NCBI RefSeq assembly: GCF_954871325.1
Contig: NC_088775.1
Coordinates: 12,563,561 to 12,627,560, forward strand
Direction of reading: 5' to 3'
DNA from: Gordionus sp. m RMFG-2023
Lineage: Eukaryota > Nematomorpha > Gordioida > Chordodea > Parachordodidae
DNA length: 64,000 bases
This document shows, piece after piece, positions 1-15,000 of the stretch (positions are counted from its first letter, which is position 1; each line of letters opens with the position of its first letter). A program made the position numbers and the translations under genes. The notes under the pieces are model-generated. The model did not search any database, had not been told where the DNA came from, and worked only from the letters and a program-made list of their open reading frames with translations.

Positions 1-2
1 AA

Positions 3-3000
3 CGTTTATTGATGAACGTATTGGATGTGGAAACATTACCCGTCTTTAAAGGCATCAGAGTGAATGCTGTCTTACCAACGGATAACCTTAATCAATATGT
101 CAAAGATCTAATTACATCGACCTATGATGGCATGAAAAATGATAATTTCGTACCTGATTATGTTGAAGGTTAGTTTAAAAAAATAATATATACGTCAAAA
201 ATTTATAATCTATTACAAATCGATTGAATTCCCGTTGGAAGTCTGTTCTCATAAATATCATTTTAAACCAATAAAAATTTACTCATCTATAATCCCCCTC
301 CCCCATCTGCCCTTAAATGTATTTACTATATCACTTTAATCAATAATTTGACTAAAAAAAATTTAAAATAACGAACAATGATAAATTTTTACGAAAATCA
401 GCATTTTTGTATTTAAAAAAATTAAAAGCCAAAATTTTTATAAAAACCCTATAATAAGTGGATCTAAATAAAATTTATGGGTGAAAATATAAGTCGTTTT
501 ATCATGTAAATTTTATGAATTTGAGATTTACAAAGGTAAAAATTTTTTAAATTCGAGCCTAAGGTCTAGCCTTAATTTTGAAATAAAATGGATATATTAA
601 TAATTTTGCAAGAAATAAGGGTACAAGTTATCTGTTTGAAGAATGATCATAAACTCTTATGTTCAATGTAGAAATGTAAAACTATATTGATAAAAAAAGA
701 TTTCTATATTTGAATAAATTAGAGATCACTAATATGAATTAGGGAATATTCATTTTATAATCATAATGTAAATTTGGAATGACTAATTTATGTAATATTT
801 GCTATTTTGAAATTTTCAAAATTTATATTGGAAGGTTGGGAGGGGGATATAAATTTATCGGAATTATAAATTCGACTAAAAAAAATTTTCTCCTTGCTAT
901 TGACTATAAGTGGAAAAGGTCAGGAATAAATTGCTAGGTTATTTTTTCATCATTAGATAAAGGTTGCATCTAAGCCAACTCTTACTTATCATTTGAATAT
1001 GTTGTTTTTCCATTTGAATGCATTCGCAAATATATTCATTATTTCGCGGTAATGATCTCGTGACAATGACTTTTCATAGATAACATTAGAGGTAGGAAAA
1101 AATTTCCTATAATTAGGTTCATAGGTTTTGTGGGAATAAATTCTTAATAATGGTCTTGTTATAAATTCTTAGCTCTAAAATTCCTTTGCTACAAAAAAAA
1201 ATTAGCGAAATAGTGTCGTGGTAAAAAGTTTGGCCGATTTGACCGATGTACGCATTTTTTTCTGACCTAAACATTCAAAAACTCGCATACGCATTTTTAC
1301 TATCCTTCAAATACTTTAATTAAATATATTAATAACAATATTTAATTTAAAAATTAAACGATTCCATCTCATCCTCATATTTGTTTTCACTTGTTTTTTT
1401 TTTAAAATTTTATTTCTAATATAAAATTTAAATATTTTAAATTTCTTTTCTCGCTTTTAAGATATACGATTATTATCATCCACTCCATCTTTTATTAATC
1501 GTTTATTAATGAGTTTGATATCTTCAAAGATTTAGAAGAGTTTGAAATGCTTTTCAAAATAAATAATAAAATCTTCAAAGATTTTTCGGAAGATTTTTTT
1601 TGAGAATCCTCAAACAAATTTTTTTTGATTAAATTTTAAAGAAAATTCTAAATTTTTTAAATATTACAAAAAATCTTTTATTAAGGCTGTATCCAAAATA
1701 TCAAAAAATTAAATTCGCAAACTTTTCGATACTTTAATGAAAAATAAATATGTTATTTTAAAATATAAAAATAAAATACATGTCCAAAAAACATATATGT
1801 TTTTTTTTATAAATTTCAAAAATTTAACATACGATATTCATTAAAGTTTTATAATTTGCGAAAGTTTTAAACCATTTCGAATTTTTAAAAAAAGATTTTT
1901 GACACAATCTAAGTAAATCTTTTGTAATTTTTATGCTCAAAAATCTATCATGATGAAATCCCAAATTTAAAATAAATGTTTTGATCTTAAAAAAATCGTT
2001 AGTTTTGTGCTCTTGAAAGATTTTTTTCAGAGACCTGCAGAAGTACCATTGACACAACCTGGCTCGGAATTTTTTAAAAAAAATTTTCGGCCCCGGCACG
2101 GTTCCGATTTTTTTTTCGGCCAGGTCCAGGTTTTATATTTTCAAGCCCGGCCTAGATTTTTTTAAAAATTTTTTATTTATAATTTTTATAGCTAATAATG
2201 ATTTAAAATATTTGGTCTTAAAATATATGGCCCGTCCCGAGTATTTTTAACAAATTGAAGGGCCGAGATTTTTTTTTCAAATTTTTGGGCAAAAAAATCT
2301 TTAAAATTAAAATTCTGGTTTACGGTCGTGCCATTTATTAATTTTTAAAAAAATCCAGATATTTGCAATACATTATTTAATTTTATTAACCGTTACGCAT
2401 AAGAATACAATAGAGAACCCACGACTACCGATTTGTTATCCCACGCATTGATATCCAGATACTCATCACGCTTCACTTTGTACGTAGCGGTTTATGTTGA
2501 AAGGTCAACCGAGCTTAGTCGATCAGATGTCGACCGATTAATCAATCAAGTAAATCATCCTTTATTTTTCTATTAACCGTAACAGTGGCGTAACCAAAAG
2601 ACATAAGTGATAAATCCGACTTTTCTTAGAAAATTTTTCCAGTTTTTGTTAATATTCATTTAAACTAATAAATCCCCTGCCCCCCCCCCCCTTCCCCTCA
2701 TGAGTATAAATTATAAATAATATTTTCAAAAAAAATAAAATAAGTAAAAGTTAATAATTTTTGTAAAATAATGACTTAAAAATCCATATCCTTATTTAAA
2801 AAAAGGTGCTAGGAAGCAGAAAATGCACACCATTTTTCTGGGTCGGAAAGGAAGGATCACTTAAACCCAATTAGATCCCATCCTTAAAATTATTTTCCGG
2901 TCTGGATATGAAATCAGCTAATATAAATCAAAATAATATATAATATGATATTATTTATTTTAAGGTCAACAGTTATTACACTCTGGAAAAGATTGGCATT

Positions 3001-6000
3001 AAAATCGATATCAGAGTAGCACGATATGAAGTTATAGGAGTAAGAAATTAGCATACATGATTTATAATTATTTTATATATTATGCATGACTCTTTAAGAC
3101 ATCGTATTTAAGATCCCTCTAACATGCTTTAATTTAAAAACCCACCATCATCAAAAGATGGTTCCATTATTTTTTTTACAAAAAAAGTAAAAATTGATAA
3201 AAATGGAAAAGAAAAATAAATAATTAGAGCATCGAAAAAAAAGCGAAAACACTTAATTTAAAAAAATAAAATTAAATTATTGTCAAAAAATTAAATAAGG
3301 AAAAATTTTATATAAGAATATAATAGAAAAATATTCTAAAAATTAAGATAAATAAACAATATTCCTTTTTAAATGGAATTTTCCCTACATAAATCAATGA
3401 TCTTGTACACTACTAGATTGTCGATTCATGCATTAAATACATTTAAAAGTGTACATACATAGGAGTCAGCTCTAGCGCCATTTTAATAAGATAATTGGTC
3501 GATGTGAAAATCACAAAATGGCGCTACAACTGACTCCTATGTAGGGGAAATGTGCCACATAAACGACCATGACTTTGCTTTTTTCAAAAAAAGCTCATTA
3601 AGATTTGAGTTTAACCCAACAAATTTTATTTAAATGTGTAGCCCAATTCTAGTCTTTAAAATAAAATTGAAAAGAATAAGGAAACTAACGATAAGGCGTG
3701 AGGTTCGAGTCAGTAAAAATATATTTTATTAACTAATTTCTTTTTCTTTTCTTAAGGTATATATACATTTTTATAAATCCAAATTAGAATACAAACGAAA
3801 AACAAAAAAGTAAAAATATTATAAAATATAAAAAGTAAGGTTACGCCGAAAGTTATAAAAATAAGGTTACGCAATAAAGTTATTAAATTAAATTACAAAA
3901 AATAATAAAAATTAGATTACAAAAAATTCAAATGCAAAAAACAAAAAGAATTAGATTATAACGTAACAAAAATCAAAGCTAAATCTATATAATAGTTTAT
4001 GAGCTGGATGAAATAATGTGAAAGTTATTTTTCTTGCCAGTCAAAATATATAACATATTATATAATAATTTTATTATAAATATGAAATACTTGTAAAAGA
4101 CCTAGGTTAATATTTCTTCATTTTTTTAGGTATATTAACATCTCAATTTATCATCAACTATTTAATGAAATTTTATAAATTAATATCTTAATTATCTTTT
4201 TGTTAAACATTCTTAAGTTTGTTCATCATTTGAAATTTTACCAATTGTTGTTTTGTGCGCATTTCAATATGAATGTGTGAATGTAGGAATTGTAGCCAGT
4301 CAATACATTGCCAGACATTACTCATCTGGTCTTAATATATCCATTAAATAAAACTTGTAACTCTAATTTTTTTTGTGAATTGAATAGCTAAACGCCTACG
4401 GACAATATTTATATAAAATATCAGTAATCTAATTTAGTAATTTTTTACCAAACAATAAAAATAGTTTATTTAAAATATTTTTTTTATTGGATTAGTCTAT
4501 TCAATAAATGACTTAGGTAAGATTAACCAATTTTTAGAGAAATTGGTCCAATAGATAAAAAGTTAAATGGTGGTGGCTAGTCTTCACATGGCCATTTATA
4601 GCACATTTCCCTTATGTATACTTATAATTAATGAATCGTCAATCTAGCAATATATATACATGGTGAATTCCATATCAAATCATTAAAAAAAAGTCGATTT
4701 TCAACCCGACTCCTTCAGAAATTTTTTAAAATTTTGTATATTGATAGTATCTATAACTAAGAAAAAAATGAAATTTTACTTCCTCGCACCGCTTACTCGC
4801 TAAGATATGGGGGTTTAAAGAGCGGAAAAATAGTACATTTTTGACAAAATGCACTTCATTAATTTTCAAATATCTCAAGATAAATATAGTTGAAGCAATA
4901 GTTAGAAATATAAACAAATGTGTTAGGAATTCGATTAATACCCAAAACCGGAAGTACAAAACCGGAAATGGCCATAAAAATAAAAGTATGTTATTTGTTC
5001 AAAATTTTTTTTCTGTAGATGTATATCAGCCTGCTTTATATATTTGTGCAAAATCCTAGATGGGGATTCTAGATATGACCATTTATATAGCTAAAATTGA
5101 TCAAATTTAATATAAATATCATCATATTTAAATTTAATGAATACTTACGTAATAATTTTATTTAAAAATTATGTCTAAAAAAGGCCCTTACATTAAATTA
5201 TGTCTAAATGAAAGGCCCTTACATTATTATTTTAAATAAATATATTTAAGAGGTGGGGGAAGGGGGCAATGGGTTTATCTAATACTTTGGTTAATTTTCC
5301 CAAATAATTTTAATATTTTATTTTAGCATAAACCTAAAATAAAAGAAAAACGTAATTTATTATTTGATGCGAATCCAATTGATTATATACCATTTCTTGA
5401 AGTGCTGACAAAGTCCGCCAACTATTTTATAGATTATTTTAAAAAAAATAAATAATTTGATTTCTCATTCTTATAACTTTACAACGACCCTTATTCTATA
5501 TTAAAATCCAAATTATATGTTGGCTTAGTTATTACTAACGCTTAAAAAAATAATGCATTTTTAGTGCAGGACCATGTACAAGGAATCTATTGGACCTATA
5601 ATCAGGCCATTTAAGACGGCTTAATCAAGCAAATTTTGTTGTCACCAGATTATTTAAAGCACAACGCATGTGCGTTTTATTTCTTTAATTGGTCTTATTT
5701 TTAAGGAAATATTTGGCAGAGTAGCCAAAATTCACTATTTTTCTGATGAGGCAGGTATACAATATAGTATTAAAAAAAACTTCATTAACCTCTACAATCC
5801 TGAAAATAATTTTGGTATAAAGGTAGAGACCTGGTCAAAGTCCCTGCGACAATTTCGGGAGCTTTGCTAAACGGTTAGCAACTTGAACAAGCTTGCAACG
5901 TGCATATATATGATCATATATTGACAACAATGGATTTATATAACTATGCAAGAAATAATATCAGAGGATACATTTGTGAGCAGTGAATATCTAAGTATGA

Positions 6001-9000
6001 AAAATCAACGAAAACAGATTTTGACAGCAAAATAATTTGAACACAAACCTATATACTCTTATTCCCCTAGAAGAAAATGAAAAGATTATTCAAATTCTTC
6101 GGGTGATTTAATATATTATATATTTAAAAAATTTTGTTATTATTATAAATTTTTGATTTTATTACATGTAATTATAGAAATTATTTAGTCAAATAAAGTT
6201 ATAAATATAATTAGAACATTTTGCTATCTAATTTCGAGAGAAAATTAACCAAAGTGTTAAATAAACCATATTACTCCCCCCCCCCCCTCACCTCTCAATT
6301 ATATATTATTAAAATAATGAAGTAAGGGCTTTTCATTTAGATATAATTTTTAAATAAAAATGATATGTAAGTATTCATTCAGATATGATGCTATTATGTT
6401 AAATTTGGCCAATTTTAGCCATATATATGGTCACAACTCCTAGACCCATGTTTATCCCATTCTAGGATTTGTACAAATATAAAGCAGTCTGATATACATC
6501 TAAAGAAAAAAATTTTGAATAAAAATACATTTTTTTCTATGGTCATTTTCGGATTTGTACTTCCGGTTTTGGATATTAATCGGAGTTTTATCACATTTAT
6601 TTCATTGTCATATTAAAGATTCATTATTAAAATTAAAATATAAATAAAATTAAAATTATAACTTTATTCTTGGGATATTTGGTAAATTAACGAACTACAT
6701 TTTGTCCAAAGTGTTCCATTTTCCCGCTCTTTAGCCCCCCCCCCTCCCCCCAATATCTTAGTGAGTAAGTTGTGTAAGGAAGTAAAATTTCATTTTTTTC
6801 TTAGTTATATACAAAATTTAAAAAAATTCTGAATGGGTCTGGTTGGAACCTTATATGGTTGAAGCTATTCCATTTTCGATAGATCTAATCATTATCAATT
6901 TTCCTCCTCTAGTGGATCCTTTTTCAACAAGACCTTTTCATTAGCTTTTTATACTTTACTTTTACCATTTTTTCATTTTTCAATTGGAAATTTAATTATT
7001 TTTTTAAAGGATTATTTATCCAAAGAGTTGCGTGTGCCATTAGTCAATTCTAATAACATAAATATTCCCACTCCTAAATGATAAGAACTATCAAGACCAT
7101 TATTAAAAAATATGAGTTAAATAATAATTAATGTAAAAAAAATTTTTTTATAAGATTTATTCTAACTATCAAGCTGATAATCTTTTAGCAAGGTTCATGA
7201 CCATGGCCCAAGCAAACAAAAGAAGAAGTCATGGCAAAAGATGGGATACCTCTTTATTTTTATTAAAGTTTAAGAATTTGATATTTATAGTTATAGAATG
7301 AAATATGTATAATATTAATGATATTATATCGTTATTGATATATGGAGTGAATTCAATGAAAATTCAGAATCTCATCCTTTTTTTTGAAATTTTAAAACTA
7401 TCTGATTTGACGGGAAATATATTTTTAATTTTTAAATGGTATTTATAAAATTTTTTATCTGCTGAGTACTATTAGCAATATAAGATTTGCAATCTAATTT
7501 TAAATCAGCTAGTATTGTTAAACAGCGCGATATTTAAAAATGGCTAACCAAATATTTTAGCTAAAAAATATCACGCAAGCCTATAGATTTTGCTCGTAGA
7601 TGGCAATAAGGTTTGGGCATCTACTAACGAAATCTAGAGGCTTTGCATTAAATTTATGGCTAAAATATTGGGTTAGTCGTTTTTAATAATCTAACTGTTT
7701 AACAACAATACCAAGTGCATTTCAAACAATTTTGCCGTTGAACCTTTTAAGCTACTCTTAATTTAATATTTTAAATTTTTATATGAATTTTCATATAAAT
7801 TTAAAAAAAAATACACAAAATTTTATGGCGTCAAATTGTTCTGAAATTCATGATAGATACTCTCTACCTGTGCTGGAATGCCTTTCCTATCAAATCAGAT
7901 TCTTGAATTTAAGAAATGCCTTCAGTAAATACTTCAAAATTGAGAGATTTCTAATCTCCTCATAGATTCCATTCCATATCGCAATCAATGATTTATATAT
8001 CCTACTAGATTGGTGATTTATTAATTAAATATGTCCATACATAAGAGCCAGCTGTTGCGCCATTTTGTGGTTTGTACTTCGATTAATTTTGTTCATCATT
8101 ATATGAATGCATATTAATGTCATTTAATCGGCATACAAACCACAAAATGACGCTACAGCTGACTCCTATATATGGACATTTTAAAATGAATTTAATAAAT
8201 GAATCGTCAATCTAGTAGTATATGTACATCATTATATATGTGTTATCGCCAATGTGTTTTCTCCTCCACTGATTATTTTTAAATCATTATTTTTGAGCAC
8301 GTTTTAATTTAAAAAAAATTTGATTTTACCGGAAAGCATTTCAGTATGTTTAAAATACCCCACCACCCCTCGTTTTTGCCGTCAACTTTTGAGTCATCTA
8401 TAATTTCTATTATTTAAAAAAATCTATAGAAAAAAAACTAATATTAATTTCATTAAGTTTAGAAGTTCATTAGAAAATTTTCTAAGAATCACATATGAGA
8501 TTTTTTAACACATGCTTGAATACATTTCGAGCAAAATCGTATTTTTAAAATTTAAAAAATAAGAAAAAGATTTACTTAGTTGGAAAAATAACACATTAAC
8601 CGAAAAAAATATACTGATGTCTAATAATATATTATATACCTATGTGTAGGGATGATATGAAATCCATGGGGATCTGGAATTTCTCAATTAGGAAATTTTT
8701 AAATTTTATAAATATCATTTCACCGGAATTGCAGCATGTCTAGACTACCTACTTTATAAATTTCAGACAATTCTCGCCATAAACATTTGCATATTTTTTT
8801 AAAAATTTATATGAAAAATCTATTTTAAAAAACAGATATAAAATTTCTAGGCAATTGTTTGAAATTCACAGGTATAGAGTAGTACTATATTACATGCTGA
8901 ATTACATTAACAAATATTAAATGTTTATGGCGGAAATTGTCATTTATGGGATAGGTGCTCTTCACCTGCTATTTTCTAAAATTGGAATTTAAAATTAAAT

Positions 9001-12000
9001 TGCCTTAAATAAATTATTAAAAACGAGTAATTTGCAATTCCCAAGGAATCTATATCCAAATATGACATATAAATTTACCATGTTTATATAATATATATTT
9101 TTTTAACATTTATTTTTTTAAATTTAATATAAGCTCAAGGTTTTTTGGGCATGATCAACAACGAAAAAGAAGTTTTTTGAAAGGTAAAATATAAGGGATA
9201 AAAAAAATTAAATTATATTATATTTTGCAAAAAAATATCCCTTCTAATCTATTAGGCCTTCTCCTCGATTCCAATTTTAATACTTAATTGCTTCTTAGTT
9301 CTAAAATGCTTTTGAACTAGGACATCCTATTCTGCTTTGTTTTCAATATTTAGTGAATTGGTATTTTTCGTAAATTTCTTTCTTTTTTGGCTATTTAGCA
9401 ATAAGTCAAGGACACAATATTGAAGATTTTTTTAACCAATAAAAATAAAAGTTTTAGGCAATAATAGAAATTTATAGATTTTATCAATTTGAACCCATTT
9501 TTAATATTTAGAAATTGAAACACAAGATTTATAATAATTTATTTGAAAAAAAATAATCATGTATTCTAAGGATATGCTTCCATGGGTACTTTGTGTTCAG
9601 AAAGATCGGTGGCCATTATTTCAGGGACTATGCATACGTTCGTTAACACTATAGCTCATGAAATTGGACATAAGTAAATTATTCTTCAAAGTAATAATCT
9701 TTATATGGTATATCATGCCATAAATTCATTAACAATGTAACTTTAATATATTTAGACCAAATGTCGATATTTCGATATATTTAAAAAAAACTTTTAACTG
9801 CCTATTAAAAAGATATGTGTCATATGGCGTCTAGTTTCTACGAATAAAATTAAATATCTTTATTTATTGGCGTCTTTTTTGTTTTAATATTATAAAATTA
9901 TTAAATTTAGATATATTTTAAATTTCAAAACTCGACCCCGACCCGGTCCGAATTATTTAAAAAAATATTAGGACCAACTCAGCCCGAACCCAATTTTTTG
10001 AAAAAGATAGGCCCGGATCGGGTACGGGTCGGGCTTACTTTTACAGATCTTTAGTGTATATAAAATTTAAATTACATTTTCCCCGTTTTTAAATTATGTT
10101 GTAGATTATACTAGAGTCCTCTTTAATCTCTATATTATAATTTATCTTTAACCCTACCCTATTTAATAAATTTGACATAATTACCCCTATAATTATATTA
10201 CAGAAAAATGTATATTAATCTATCTTAAATTAAAAGACGACTTTAGGCACTAAACTTTCTGTGTTTCCTTATATGAAAATATTTGATCCTAACTATTATG
10301 ATTATCAGACACGGAGGAGGAGAGAAGGGGAGGGGGTTCGACGCTATATTTTCATTGAGATTGAGGAGCGTAAGGAGTTTGTGAGATGGTATCGTAATTC
10401 ATAATTAATTGCGAGGGTAGTAGTGGGCAAATGAATCAAAGAAAAATAGTAGGATTTCAATTATATTTTTTTGCTGATTCTAATTTGGAGTTCCACATTT
10501 TTGTTGCTAATATTAATTTTGGCAGGTGTTGAGCATGTGAGTAATATCGTCATTGACTTAGTAATGTGTAGAAGTGCCTTTTACCATTATTTTTTACACT
10601 ACTTTTACATAAACATATTTTAGTTTTGGACTGAATCACGATGAGCCCTATCGTTGCGGATATTCTCACATAATGGCGCCAATGTATAGAGCTCAAACAA
10701 CGTGGTCAAGTTGTACCAAAAATGAGCTAAGGAGCAAAATGTATTATATAAATCATATTATTATTTTTTAATAAGATGAATTTTCCTATTTGAAACTAAT
10801 AGGTTTGGTTTTTTATTTCATTTTTAAATACAAAATATACTATAACCAGCTCATTTCTGTCTGAAGCCAATTTAAAATATGAGTTATACAAATTAAAATT
10901 TTTTTCCACAATAAGATTATCAACAATCATCACATACTTATTTTTTAATGATATACCCATTATTTTAAAATCCGCTCCGGTTCGGCCCGTTCCTTAGCCA
11001 ATATAGTCCCGAAAATCCAGCTTATAATATAAAAAATATTTGTGCGTTCGGCCCGGCCCGAATTAATTAAAAAATATAGAATTATTGAATATATTTTTAA
11101 ATAATTTTATTGTTCTATTGTTTTATTGTTCAAAATATCATAATACTTATAAATTGAAGCTAATTATATATAAAAATTGAAACTTAACTTTGGCTAATTT
11201 AATAAACATTTTGGACATAAAAAAATATGAATTTTAAGGAGATATTAAGATTTCTTAGCATAAATCCTAAATACCAATCATTAACAGCCATGAAATTGCC
11301 TTTTCAAGATTTTAAAATTTTTTTCATTATTAATTGCTATGATTGACGTGTATGGTATAGCAAACCCCGCTAGCTCTAAATGACAAATCATGATTGAAAT
11401 AATATCTAGATTTGATAAATACTCATAAAACTTACCCAAATTATAGAAGAATGTTTAAACTTTGTAATAAAATTTAATTTACGTATAAATGATCATATAT
11501 TTTAATAAAAATTAAAATTCTGTCGTGTAAAAATCTTTTGAAAATTTCATCAAAATTTTATTTCTTAAATAAAATTTTTAGTAATTAATTATTTTAAAAT
11601 ATATTTTGTCCATAGATGTATACTAATGAAAACTATATTAGGATAAAATTTTAACCTTCTGGTGTATTTATTTTTAAAATGAGATTAAGTGGTTTGCCAA
11701 TAGTGAAGGTCAATGGTCCGGTCCTATCGGTCTTAGACCGGGACCGGACCGCACCGATTGTCGGACCGGTCTTTTATTATTATTTAAGTTGGCCTTACTT
11801 ACTATTCAATTAATATAATTTTTTTGTATATTTTATTTTATGATATTTTTCTAGATGAGTTATTTTAAATTTTGGTCATTTTTATTTTACAATATGAAAA
11901 CCATATTGTCCAATAGTTACAATAAAAAACATAGAGTAAGTGTTCACTGCAGTACCAAATTTAATGTATCGTCAGCAACAAGTAACAAAATAATTGTTTA

Positions 12001-15000
12001 TAATTTTTTAAGCAATAAATTAATCAAAATAAGCAGTATTATTATTAAAATATTTTGGTTATTACTTATATAGTTCTATTTTTTCTTAAGAAACTGTCTG
12101 AATAATTCATTGTCAAAATAACTTAACCTTATTCTTAATAAAATAATTAGGTACCTTAAGCAGACATCTGATAAAACATAAAATATATACTTCTAATGAT
12201 GAAAATGAAAATATCTCAAAAACACAATCTACTCTTAATTTTAATATGCCCTCCACAAGCACAAAATCACTTTCTTCAATACCATTGGATAAATTTTATT
12301 GTTTATATAATACTCTTATATTTAATAAAATGATAAAACAAATTAAATTGGGTTAATAAAAATATGTTTTTTATTTAGGACACGGTCTGGATCCATCTAT
12401 TTCTTAAGGACCGTGGTCCGGTCCGGTCCGAGGATATCGGTCCAGTCTGGACCAAAGACAGGACCGTGACCTTCACTATTTGCCAAGCCACGGGGTTTAC
12501 ATAACCCCAGTCTTCCCTACATTCTCAATTATAACCAGTTACATTAATTTTTTCGCAAATAACTGAGTTATTTTAATAACCTAATTCTGTCCTAAAAATG
12601 ACCTTTTAAATTTTTATTATATAAGTTAAAACCATCAAATTTCACATGATTATTTATTACTAATCTACAGTTAGTTTGTATTAATTATAATATTTTCAAA
12701 GATATTCTCTAATTAAAAATAATTAGTTTTTTTTTATTAAATTTACATGCTGGAGTTCTATAGGTTAGATTTCTTAAACAAAATATTGACACCACCACAA
12801 GCCTTTGGCTATATATAAAAAAACTAAACTTATTTGCCATTCTTCTATACCCTCTTGAATATCACAATTTAAAAAATGGAAAAATAAATAAGAAAAGTTT
12901 TAATGAAGACGTTTAGCCAGTCAAACTCGCTTATTCGTCAAGAAGTTAAAATTTTTTTTTAACTGTTATCCGTATTTGAAATGAGAGAATAACCTAGCTA
13001 AATTCTATTATATTCGACTGTCTAATTCTTGCTAATTTTTTTCATAGAGATTAGAGAAAATTTAATGAAAGAAAAATAATCAGAAATATAAAATTTCTGA
13101 TGGGTTTTAAAATAAATTCTTTCCTATTATTTGAGACAAACATCTAGAATATATCTGAATGAATATGCTAGCATGAACAATTTCCCAAAGAAAAGTTTTA
13201 GAATTTGGTATATAAATTGATCACAAATCCTAAAACTTCATTCAAAAAAAAATGTCAGAGATCAAAAAATTTTCGAAGATTTTATTTTATGTTTTGGAGA
13301 GCAAATCTGGTTTTAAAATTTTTTTAGATTTTTCTTATGCACATTAACAAAGAAAAAATCTGAAGGAGCCGCCAGGGTAGTAAATCCTTTTATTTATTGA
13401 TTTGTTGGAGAAATTTTACCATAAAATATACTTTAAATTTATATTAAGGGAAAAAAACTGAGAAGGTATTCATCCTTATTCACTTTTTTTTCCATTAAAA
13501 TATTAGCCATAATTATAGATGCCTTCAACCCGAACACGATATATCAAATGACATCGACCCAGCCCCGAAATACAGAAACTCCAGGACTAAGAAGTACGAA
13601 TACAATTTTGACTATAGTCGCAAAATCCCGGAAGACAACTTTTATAATTTAACGCCGGATGCTGCCTGTGAAATACGTTTCGGCAAAAATTATAGGCACT
13701 ATGGAGGGGTTTGGATTTATTATTATTCTTCTTCTTCATTTAAAAAATATGATAATATAATACATTTTAATTATTATAATGTATTGTATATCATTTACTG
13801 AGAGCGATATTTAAATCTGAAAAAAATCTTATTTGACGAGAAATGCATTCCAACTTGTACAGATTATCCGTATTCTAAATTACAGATAATTCATGCCTAA
13901 AATTGTTTTAATATTTTTAGATTAGATTTTTCTTATAAAATTGGAAAAAAAATAAACAAAAATTTTATGGCGAATTGTTTGAATATGGCGTAAGCAAAGT
14001 CTAGACATGTTGGCATACATTTCTGGTAAAATCATATTTCGTAATTATGATATGGAACCCTTCGGGGATTGGAAATATTTGGATTTTTAATAATTCAAGA
14101 GCTCGATTTTTAAATTTTTAAATTTGTTTTTGACAATGTATTCCAGCATGTACAGGGTACACATAAACTTAGGGAAAACTCCCAATTTATACGAATGGTT
14201 TATAGATTTTTTTATTCGTATAAATTAATGAATATACAAAATTGTCTCGCTAAAAAATTTACCGATTTAAATCAGATTTTTAAAAAATTTATAAACTGCT
14301 CACTGCAACTTGATAATAATTAAGGATTTTTAAAAAATTATAAATCACTCACTGCAACCTGTTATTAATTAAGGATTATTTTAAAAATATAAATAGCTAA
14401 TTTAATTTTTTTATTATACTAAAATTTATAATTGCTTATTTATTTCTCCAGTATTTTATTAGAAATTGCCAAGTTTAATTTTTTTTTTATTCCTATAATA
14501 ACAGAATTGTCATTTATTTTTATAAATTTTATCAGTAAAAATAATAACGTATCAGTATTTTAAGACACGGCAAAATTTTCAGATAAATATATCTTTCAGG
14601 CCAAAAATATCAATTTGAAAGGGATATCTATACATTTTTTATTTACTACTCAATTTCTTTATTTTTAACTGATCAAATTATATTTTTTAGCACTCAATTT
14701 CTTCTTTTTTTTTTTACTGATCAAAAAAATATTGAAAATTTTATTAAAATACTTTAAGGTTTTAATTATTCACCATTTTATATTATTAGCCATCTCTACA
14801 TGCTAATCTGTGTACTGCCTTGCTATGTTATAATCCTAATATTAATGGATTTCCTTTGGGTGATCAAGCAGGAGCTCCGAATGGCACTATTTGCGGTGTC
14901 AATAAGGTATGAATTAGTTATTATATAATTTACTTGAATGTAAATGAACTGTAATTAAATGTTTAGAGATGAAGAAAGCTTAATATTTAGAAAATGAGGG

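Noticed and set aside
5670-5870. 66-residue plus frame as a protease exon
   Set aside because: No splice sites in the right phase and no M12B similarity.
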